In this document: positions 55,305 to 64,000 of the stretch, one piece after another | Layout: the number at the start of each line of letters is the position of its first letter | How positions within the stretch are numbered: position 1 is the stretch's first letter | Assembly: GCA_037367405.1 (NCBI GenBank) | Contig: JAZKJV010003278.1 | Span: forward strand, 310,001-374,000 | Direction: 5' to 3' | Origin: Ottelia alismoides | Lineage: Eukaryota > Streptophyta > Magnoliopsida > Alismatales > Hydrocharitaceae | Length of the DNA: 64,000 nucleotides | The notes under the pieces: generated by a model | The model's database searches: none | What the model was told of the DNA's origin: nothing | The model's input: the letters and a program-made list of their open reading frames with translations, nothing else | Translations under genes and position numbers: made by a program

Positions 55305-57101
55305 TATGTACTTTAGCTATATTTTGAAAAATTTTGAAAAATTTAAAACTTTTTGGGCTAAAGCAAAATCTTTTAAACTAAGTGGACAAAATGTTTTCAA
55401 GGTTTTCCTATACTATGTTACGTAGTTTTCAAGTAAAATATTTTTTTAGAATGATTTGAAAAATGAGTTTCTCTTATTTTGAGAAATCTTTTCAAAATTT
55501 TGAAAAATCTATATGTGTGACATGGTGGTGAAAATACTTTATTGATTTCAAGGAAAATGAGTCTAACCTGTGTTCTAACTTTATCCAAAAAACCCAAAAA
55601 AATAAGAAAAACAAAAAATCCTTTGAAAGTCAAATAGAATACTAAACGCAAACAAGTAGCAGCTTTTTAGTGAGGGTTTTCCCTTAGCAGAGTAGGTGGT
55701 TTAGAGGACATCGTGTATGGCCTAGTCCTCAAGCAACGGGTTCCGTTTTACGGCCTGTACTTACACCTATATTGGCTGAAAGCATATGCATCTACTCGTT
55801 TGAGTTTAGGCAGTCAGTATGCCTTTTAAAGTCTTCAAAAAAAATTAAATGAAGGAGTTGGATTAAATCTCCTACTTCCACACAGGATCAAAAATGTTCA
55901 AGGACATTCGGTTGAAGAGGTCTTGAGATATTAGGTTAACCAGCCTTACCCATCAGGGTCATAGACTTAAATATCCACATTTCCCTAGTTAGCCAAATTT
56001 GTGTGCTATATCGCATGCTTAGTCTCTACCTTAAGAATATGATTAGCACGTCACATGCACGACTGCGGTCTCGATGAGATGAGTTGAAATTTCACCTGAG
56101 GGACTGGGATGAGGGATTCAAGTCTAGATTTGATCTAATGATGCTCGAGGATCAGATAGAATCATTGAAGGCTTCATGAAACTTGAGTGTCAGCAATTTA
56201 GCTAGTATGAGAACTTGGTTCTTGTACTAATCTCTTGACATCTACCTAAGTGCCAAGGTGTGAATAAAATAAAAATGTTGATCAGTGTGCTCCAACTCTT
56301 GGTAAAAGCAGTGGAGCTAGCCAAAACAATACAAAGCAATGAAATATCAATGTTGAAAGAAAAGCTCTCATTCCACAAAGTCAATCATCAATGAGATTCC
56401 ACCAAAGGCGAGCGCTCCCAAACATTCAAAGTGTCCACTTGGACCACCGATATTAGGGACAGGAGTCTGGCTTGCACCAAAAAAGGGCTCTGCATCATAA
56501 ATACTACAAGTACGGGTGTAGAAGGTACGATAGGTACTCAAAAAAAGGCACACACCAGTGTATTCCCAGGAAAACAAGTTCAGACGACTCCAACTTCTTT
56601 TGACGGATGCACTGATCAACACCAAAAATATGTGTTGAGTAATAAGGCACTTGAGAGGATCCCTGTTCCAATGTGAGGGAGAGAAGAAATGAAACAATCA
56701 TAAACCCTCCATCAACTTGCCTGCCACCTACACTTCTAAGTCTGACAACTAAATAGACGGTGGATTGGACGCAATATTTGATTTATTCCCTAATGCTGAA
56801 GATTGGATCCTTAGGAGAATTTCTTGGATCGGGACATTGGGTGACTTTGTGACTCTACTCTCGTGATCGCGGTCAACACTTAAGTTCATATCCTTAGCTT
56901 ATATGTATACAAGAAAGAGTCTAAAAAACTAGAGGGATTTCATACCTTTTGATTAAGTCTGGGATGAGCTCCAAGATTTTGATCTTCAAAATTGGGAGTT
57001 TTTGAATGGATCATATCATGTACGCACATGCACGAGGGGGTTAATCTAGCTCATTCATTTTTAAGATGCTCGAGGACAAGCATAGTTTAAGTATAAGGGG
57101 T
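55305..57101 (+). other. E4 first internal segment (3' part only)
   Basis: Aligns with 61465-63263 at roughly 90% by eye. The LTR end, primer site, leader and hairpin array are missing: the deletion joins LTR sequence directly to GAATATACAATATATGTAC. It ends with polypurine tract AAGTATAAGGGG (57089-57100). No functional gene; a degraded cognate of the small frame at 62338-62619 is present near 56176-56450. Confidence 0.72.
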
Positions 57102-60100
57102 TGATGAAACCCAGTTTCATGTCATTAATTTGCAGTTATTAACCCCCTTCTTAAACTTATGTCAATAAAAATCAGACAAATCCTTATTTATTGCAGAGTC
57201 ATGGAATAAATTAAAAATACAAAAAAAAATAATTGAATAAAAATCCGTAATGTTTTTATACCTTAAAAACACTCACAAAAATATTTATCCCCGTGTTTGA
57301 CCTTATCTCCGTTGTTGGTAAGCATGAAACTTATAGAGCACATCGAGATCTACAACTTTCATGTTTTGAGTTTTTCCAAATTCGGCATTTTTATCACTCA
57401 TATCTCAACTTCTTTGTCTAAATAATCTGATTGGGCCATGTGGTACTATCTGGTTGCACCACGTGGCCCGTTCGCCGTGCGCCACGCACCCTCTCCCTTC
57501 AGCTGTTGGATGGACTTCCGGAGCTTCGCATCCATGTTGCATGTTTCCACCTCATTTTTTCACTATCTGATCCTCTACAGATCAAATCACGGTCGTCCTT
57601 TAGCGCCTTCATCTTAGCTTGCCACGTGTCCAACATCCCAATCGCTCGATCCTCTTCTGGATGCCGCCATCTTAACCACTCTTTCCAACTTCGAACCTCA
57701 GCTCTTCGATCATACCCTGATCTCATCATCGCCGTCTACTTCTGCCCTCCTATGCGCACGACACGTGGCGCTATCCACGACCACCCGATCGTACGCCCAA
57801 GATCTAATCTCAACCTCTCATTAGTGCCCTCCTCGTAGCCGTTGGATCGCGAGATCCAATGACCACGAGATATTTGTCAACCTCTGGAGACCCCCTCACC
57901 CACGTTCTCCACCTTGCACACAACCTCCCCCCCCCCCCCCTTTCCATTTTCTCCAACATCTCCGCCAACCTCTCCTCTCAGTAACAACCCCACGACATAG
58001 ACACATCTTCCCTCATCCTCGCGAGCCTCATGGGTCATCACATAACCGCCCCTCTGAGTCCATATCTACCACTCAACTCATGATGTCAACCACCTGGAAC
58101 CGATAACCCCCTTTTGAATATGCCATCGCCGTCGCTCATACACTTCGTCCGCCTTTACGAGGGGCTCCGCCCAGCAAGCCTCTACTCCTCGGTGACAGCG
58201 AGGAAGCGCTCTGGAGAGCGACGATGACGGACTTCCCCAGTATCCACCCTTGTCTAATATCGATCAGACATGTGGTGCTCAGTCCCCGCCAAGCTGCTCC
58301 GAGGGGTCGTCGGAGCCAGCAAAGACCCGAGCTCCCATCGGAGCTCAGCATAGGCCACTGCCTTCATCAAACTCTGACCAGGTAAGTTTTCGATTCTCCT
58401 TTTCATTTTTTCTTTAATTTCTCTGATTTAATTAACCTTCCCTATGTACTTTCACCCTCCATGGATCATCTCTTAAGCTTTCCTGCGCATCCATTTCCCA
58501 CGCGCATACCTCCAACCCTTCTCTCGCTCCTCCGCAGCCTTTAACCACCTCGAACCACCTCTTCTTTACTTCGCCGGAGAAGATGACCAAGCTAATTGTT
58601 TCTTCGCACTGCACGACCCTCATTCCACTCACGATCATCCCCGCACGAAGCTTCGGCTATCTCCTAAATATTGCATGTGTCACAATGGCGCAATGTCTGG
58701 AGTCTCATTGGAGTGGAAATCGCGAGCTCTGCCTCCGGCGTACAGGCTTCGCCCACCTCCTCCAGAACCTACAACAGCTTCCTTGAGCTTCGAAGATGGT
58801 TTTGACCTTCCACATGCCTCCACGGAGTTGTCCCAAGATCGCTAGAAGGAGGAGGAGTCGGTGCGACATCGTCGAGGCTCTAAGATCGTCGCCCGCCCCG
58901 CGATGGAGACAAGGAACATGGACGTACAGCTACCGTCCGATTGCCATATCGGATGACCCACAATGAGCCACATCTTCTTCCCGATCTTGTACAGATACCA
59001 TCAGATGTCAACGATTGGAGGGCTGAAGTTAGGCTACGTCGAGCCAACGACACTCCTTCAGCCACCATCCGATCATCTTGACTGGGTGGTCCACAACGGC
59101 CCACGTGTCCGCTCTGAGCCTCAGCACCAAATCTCCAGGCTCGGGTCCCTGAGCCTTGCCTGAGCTAGAGCCACATGTCGAGCCTAGCCGAAGCACCTCC
59201 GAGCCGACGCTTCAGCCGAACCTCGCCTCCTCATGTGCTCGGTCACGTGGCTGCAGGGTATTTTGCATGGAGGCCCCTGCTGGTTATTCAAATTGCAGAT
59301 AGGTCCAGTAAGCACATGTAATTCACGCGTGCCTGGGGTACTTTGCACCCGCCCCCTCCGGGTTCCAATAATTGCAAATATACCCTCGTATGTGTGGGTA
59401 AATTATGGGGAAGATCTCGTGCTTAATTTTATTTACATTTTTGTCCCTCCCATGGACCTGTTTGCTAGTTATCTTCATGTTTTCTTGCATTTATGCCCCT
59501 AGTATCATTTGTGAATTTCTTTAGCATCCTAGCTCTGATCAAGTTGATTTTAGTGGCGTTTCGAAGCTCGTTTTGTTATATTTTTAATGGCATGACTTGA
59601 TTTCTGATTTGACACTCTAGAGTTTAATGATTAATTTTGTTCATGGTGTGTCCTTTATGTAATTTGTTTTATGCCTTGGGTCAAAATTTCAATGAAACTT
59701 GCTTAGTTATTCAATGCTGAAGTTGACCTGAATTTCTTGCTCATGGATTTTATCTGATTAAGGCATATTCACACACTTGCATGTATACTTACTTGCATCT
59801 TCTTTCATATGTATAAAAAAATCAAATAAAAATGCATTGTTCATGTTTATTTATGAATTGTGTTTTCATGTAACTTGACCTATATATTATTAATTCATCG
59901 CTTAATTGAAGTAATAAAAGTTTAAATAAATCAATTTAGAGGCTCGTGTCCTTGAGTTCGACCTTGGGCTTGCCCAAGCAAAATATATATCTGACCGCTT
60001 CCTTGTTGTTAATGGATACATTAATCAAGCGGTCTTTTGACGCATCAGATTTTACCCGACTGCAACGAACATGTTAATTATGCATAATTAGAAGTGTGAA

Positions 60101-60114
60101 ATCGTGGCTCGTCA
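57102..60114 (+). repeat. E4 middle LTR (3013 bp)
   Basis: Starts TGATGAAACCCAGTTTCATG (inverted repeat ATGAAAC / GTTTCAT), ends ...GGCTCGTCA. The TATA position (58111-58120) is altered. A splice-donor-like AG|GTAAGT lies at 58380-58386. The LTR-end motif GAGTTCGACC (59954-59963) is followed by a perfect CTTGGG / CCCAAG stem (59963-59968, 59973-59978). A run of 14 C lies at 57927-57940. No gene supported in its GC-rich zone. Confidence 0.85.
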
Positions 60115-60116
60115 AA

Positions 60117-60134
60117 TGGCGTTGTTGATGGGGA
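60117..60134 (+). other. E4 primer binding site, mutated
   Basis: TGGCGTTGTTGATGGGGA, three differences from the E1 site, two bases after the LTR end. Confidence 0.82.
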
Positions 60135-61248
60135 CACGACTCATCTTTAGTTTTATTTGGGTTTTTATTTATTTAATTAAGTGTTAGTTTTTAATTCATA
60201 GGACAAGTGTTTATCATGCATTATAATTGATAATTTCTTTGATAGATATCTAACTCTTGTTTTTGTGTCAGGGCCTTTGGTGTTCAAGGAGGCGAGGAAA
60301 AGGTGTTCCCCGCTGCGAGGAGCCGTAGAAGTAAATTTTGGAGAAAAGTTGAAGAAGAAAGAAAAAATGTGTCTTGCATTTTTATTTTTAATGTAATAAT
60401 TGTCTTTACAGCGGTCTTTGTTTGAAGACTCGTGCTTGTAAATGAACGAAGTTCTTCGTGGTTGTGTGGGGATCGTCCCACTTGAGTGTCGACCTAGGAT
60501 CAGGCACGCGGCTCACCGAGCTTCTTGCACATTTTTATTTTATGTGTTTTGATCGTAGGTAGGACACACATTTAAGCAAGACGCACATAAACATCGCTTC
60601 ACTTAGCCAAATTTAAAAGATGTTCTTCCCTGCTAATAGAAGCATGTTAGGTGCGGTTTCTTGTCGACTTTCATATATTTGGTTTTGATTTTTAATTCAG
60701 TCCATGTTTTCACGAAATTTGCTCAAGGCACTACATGTTTTCTCTTTTAGCCTAGATCATGATTTTCATCAACTGCATGGCTTTTTCTCGACCTCCCTTC
60801 CTGGCTTGATCACCTAGGTTAATGGAAATTGAGAATAAGTGGTAGAGGATGGTTGTTTGATTTATGTGCACACCTTTAATTAGTGATAACCTTAAGCAAA
60901 TGATTGGGATTGTTAATTGCAAGTCAACCTTAAATGCAGTAAAATAATGTTTTGGGAGAGCAACATCCTTGTTTACGTAGGTTGGTTTTATTTGATATTT
61001 TTCTCACGTAAACTAGAATGTTTTATCACTAATAAAAATGACAAGATAATTAACCGGCATTTGTTGGTTTCACATGTGAGCTGGTGAGATAAAAGGGTAT
61101 TGCATGCTTGTTTGATCCTTAATTGCTCCGACACCCTCCCCTTGACATTAGGTACTCCATTCATCTCTGAAGATTCATCTGCTCATTTGTATATCCATCC
61201 TAACTCCTTCGTTCCCCTCAGGTCAACCCAACATAAATTATCAATCTT
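60135..61248 (+). other. E4 leader
   Basis: No gene. It has distant cognates of the other leaders: CAGGGCCTTTGG ... GGAGGCGAGG near 60270; a different stem GTGGG / CCCAC near 60466-60481 where others carry the leader hairpin; TTTTGGGAGAGCAAC (60951-60964); and AACC / GGTT at 61052-61068 in ACAAGATAATTAACC ... TTGGTT, before GAGCTGGTGAGAT. Where gag would start, sequence instead runs into the hairpin array. Confidence 0.58.
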
Positions 61249-61460
61249 TATACTTAGGCTACTCTCAGCCTAAGTATAGGGGGGAACCTAAGTCCCCGTT
61301 ATTTCTCTTACTCATCTTTCCATTCATGTACTTAGGTTATTTCTAACCTAAGTATAGGGGGCATCCTCCTTAGTTCCCGTATATTTTTTTATACTTAAAT
61401 AGAGCTATGGCTTTACATCATCTAGTGCTATGAGCGTAGCAAAGTTTAAATATAGGGGGT
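61249..61460 (+). repeat. E4 hairpin array
   Basis: 61249-61260 / 61267-61278 (12 bp perfect, followed by GGGGGG); 61329-61339 / 61344-61354 (11 bp perfect, followed by TAGGGGG); and a weaker long stem at about 61390-61460 ending AAATATAGGGGG. The stem bases (GGCT/AGCC and GGTTA/TAACC) differ from E1 and E2 on both arms together. Confidence 0.82.
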
Positions 61461-63263
61461 ATACCGAATATACAGTATATGTACTTTAGCAATATTTTAA
61501 AAATTTTTGAAAAATTTAAAATTTTTTGGGCTAAAAAAATTTTTTGATCTAAGTAGACAAAATGTTTTCAAGATTTTTCTATACTATGTTATGTTATTTT
61601 CAAGTAAAATATTTTTTGAAAATAATTTGGAAAAAGAGTTTCTCTTATTTTGAGAAATCTTTTGAAAATTTTAAAAAATCTATATTTGTGACATGGTGTT
61701 GAAAATACATTCTTGATTTCAAGAAAAATGAGTCTAACTTGTGTTCTAACTTTATCCAATAAACCCATAAAAAAACCAAAAATCCTTTGAAAGTCAAATG
61801 GACTACTAAATGCAAATAAGTAGCTTCTTTTCATTGAGGGTTTTCCCTTGTCAGAGTAGGTGGTTTAGAGGACATCGCGTATGGCACGGTCCTCAAGCAA
61901 CGGGTTCCGTTCTACGGCATGTACTTACAACTATACTGGCTGAAAGTAGATGCATCTACTCATTTGAGTTTAGGCAGTCAGTATGCCTTTTAATGTCTTC
62001 AAAAAAATGAATGGAGGAGTTGGATTAAATCCCCTACTTCCACACAAGATCAGAAATGTTCGAGGACACTCAGTTGAAGAGTTCTTGAGATCTTAGGTTA
62101 ACCAGTCTTAGCCATCAGGGTCATAGACTTAAATATCCACATTTCCCTAGTTAGCCAGATTTGCGTGCTATATAGCATGTTTAGTCTCTACCTTATGAAT
62201 ATGATCAGCACATCACATGCACGAATGCGGTCTCGATGAGATGAGTTGAAATTTCACTTGAGGGACTGGGATTAGGGATTCAAGTCTAGATTTGATCTAA
62301 TGATGCTCAAGGATGGGATAGAATCATATACGACTTCATGAAACTTGAGTGTCAACATTTTAGCCAGTATGAAAACTTGGTTCTTGTACTAATCTCTAGA
62401 CATCTACCTAAGTGCCAGGGTATAAATAAAATAAAAACGTTAATCAGTGTGCGCAAACTCTTGGTAAAAGTAATGGAGCTAGCCAAAACAATACAAAGCA
62501 ATGAAATATCAATGTTGAAAGAAATGCTCTCATTCCACAAAGTAAATCATCAAAGAGCTTCCACCAAAGGCGAGCCCTCCCAAACATTTCAAAGTGTCCA
62601 CTTGGACCACTGCTATTAGGGCCATGAGTTGGGCTTGCACCAAAAAAGGGCTCTGCATCGTAAATGCTACAAGTCTGGGTGTAGAAGGTACGATATGTAC
62701 TCAAAAAAAGGCATAGCCCGATGTATTCACAGGAAAACAAGTGTAGACGACTCCAACTTCTTTTGATGGATGCACTGATCAACACCAAAAACATGTTTTG
62801 AGTAATAAGGCACTTGAGAGGATCCTTGTTTTAATGAGAGGAAGAGAAGAAATGACACAATCCTAAACCCTCCATCCACTGGCCTGCCACCTACACTTCT
62901 AAGTCTGACAACTAAAGAGATGATGGATTGGACGCAATAATTGATTTATTCACTACTGTTGAGGATTGGGTCCTTAGGAGAATTTTTTGGACTGGGACCT
63001 TGGGTGACGTTGTGACTCTACTCTCGTGATCACGGTCAACACTTAAGTTCATATCCTTAGCTTATATGTAAACAAGAGAGAGTCTGGAAAACTAGAGGGT
63101 TTGGATGCCTCTTGATTAAGATTGGGGTGAGCTCTAGATTTTGATCTCCAAAATTGGGAGTTTTTGAACGGATCAGATCCTTTACGTGCATGCACAAGCG
63201 GGTTAATTCAACTCGTTCATTTTTAAGATGCTCGCGGATGAGCAAAGTTTAAGTATATGAGGT
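61461..63263 (+). other. E4 internal 3' segment with a small open frame
   Basis: Begins GAATATACAGTATATGTACTTTAGC, cognate to the element after the arrays in E1 and E2. A sense frame at 62338-62619 (93 residues: ISRHLPKCQGINKIKTLIS, VMELAKTIQSNEISMLKEM) has a helical look, but the copy at 56176-56450 carries stops, and I know no family for it. Antisense frames at 62444-62794 and 56368-56697 are both open but probably follow from the same sequence. It ends in polypurine tract AAGTATATGAGG (63251-63262). Confidence 0.5.
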
Positions 63264-64000
63264 TGATGAAACCCAGTTTCATGTCACTAATTTGCAGTTA
63301 TTAACACCCTTGCTTAAACTTATGTCAATAAAAACCAGAAAAATCATTGTTTATAGCAGAGTCATGGAATAAATTAAAAATACAAAAAAATAACAGAATA
63401 AAAATTCGTAGTGTTTTTATACCTTAAAAACGCTCACAAAAATTTTTCTCCCTCTGTTTGACCTCATCACGTTTTTGGTCAACATGAAACTTGTAGAGAT
63501 CATCGAGATCTACAACTTCATGTTTTGAGTTTTTCCAAATCCGGTCTTCTTCTCCCTCATATCTCAACTTCTATATCTAAATAATCTGATTGAGCCATGT
63601 GGCACTCTCTGGTTGCGCCACATGGCCCGTTCACCGTGCGCCGCGTGCCCTCCCCCTTCAGCCGTTGGATGGCCTTCTTGAGCTTCGCATCCATGCCGCA
63701 CGTTTCCACCTCATTTTTTCACCATCCTATCCTCTCCATATAAAATCAATGTCGTCCTTTAGCGCCTTCATCTCAGCTTGTCACGTGTCCAACATCCCAA
63801 CCCGCTCGATCCCCTTTTGGATGCCACCATCTTAAGCACTCATTCCATCTTCGAACCTCAGCCCTTCGATCATAACCCTGATCTCATCATCGTCGTCTAC
63901 TTCCGCCCTCCTATGCGCACGACACGTGGTGCTTTCCACGACCACCCGATTGTACCACCCTAGATCTAATCTCAACCTCTCGTTAGTGCCCCCCATCGTA
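63264..64000 (+). repeat. E4 third LTR, cut by the window edge
   Basis: Starts TGATGAAACCCAGTTTCATG and follows the middle LTR through its promoter-proximal ACGT boxes. The window ends before the TATA position. Its right end and flanking duplication cannot be assessed. Confidence 0.85.

Larger units (their letters stand above)
53672..64000 (+). mobile_element. E4: non-coding element in a tandem three-LTR arrangement
   Basis: Three copies of one LTR start (TGATGAAACCCA) at 53672, 57102 and 63264, with internal sequence between them. It sits in E3; the left flank GAGAA (53667-53671) would be the duplication half, the right partner lying outside. The internal region (60115-63263, about 3.1 kb) has a primer site, leader-like blocks, a hairpin array and a polypurine tract but no gag or pol. 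This fits a large non-autonomous LTR derivative (LARD type). Confidence 0.8.

Noticed and set aside
62444..62794. Antisense frame in E4, also open at 56368-56697
   Set aside because: Both copies share ancestry, so openness in both is weak evidence; no domain, and the sense frame in the same place is equally plausible.

Overview
The window is nuclear DNA of a flowering plant, made almost entirely of nested LTR retrotransposons. I found no host gene, tRNA, rRNA or CRISPR array. The plant assignment rests on Ty3/gypsy elements of the Athila type with 3.0-3.7 kb LTRs, a primer site complementary to plant tRNA-Asp, a Ty1/copia fragment, and C-to-T decay at CAG triplets as expected of CHG-methylated plant repeats. 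I cannot name the species.

Layout, left to right. 1-2140: incomplete minus-strand LTR (LTR0). 2141-4369 and 22194-28433: an old minus-strand Athila-like element (EA), with RNase H, RT and protease on the left and gag, leader and 5' LTR on the right. 4370-22188: E1, a complete 17.8 kb plus-strand Athila-like element inserted in the EA protease, with 5-bp duplication TGCCC, LTRs of 3722 and 3718 bp and a broken gag-pol. 28434-30762: minus-strand copia pol fragment with part of its 3' LTR, cut on the left by EA. 30763-33515: part of a minus-strand LTR (LTR-B), cut on the right by E3. 33516-40420 and 52738-53671: E3, a plus-strand Athila-like element (5' LTR, leader, gag), whose remainder lies beyond the window. 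40421-52732: E2, a complete 12.3 kb minus-strand element inside E3 (duplication CTCAT) that keeps a protease but has no RT or integrase. 53672-64000: E4, a plus-strand non-coding element inside E3, arranged LTR / internal / LTR / internal / LTR, with the last LTR cut by the window edge.

Insertion order from nesting: copia first; then EA and LTR-B into it; then LTR0 and E1 into EA, and E3 into LTR-B; then E2 and E4 into E3. The first 71 bases of the E1 LTRs differ at 3 positions. The E2 LTR pair looks roughly 10% different in the stretch I compared, so E2 is probably older than E1.

The part most worth a second look is a set of small hairpins in matching places in elements whose sequences otherwise hardly align. 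They sit at the first bases of the LTR, just after GAGTTCGACC near the LTR end, in the leader between PBS and gag, just before gag, and as an array of three or four hairpins upstream of the polypurine tract. Several stems change on both arms together between families. Because E2 and E4 lack most or all coding capacity yet keep these signals, my inference is that they are cis-acting signals that let non-autonomous elements use proteins of an autonomous Athila relative. This is comparison by eye and needs computed covariation tests.
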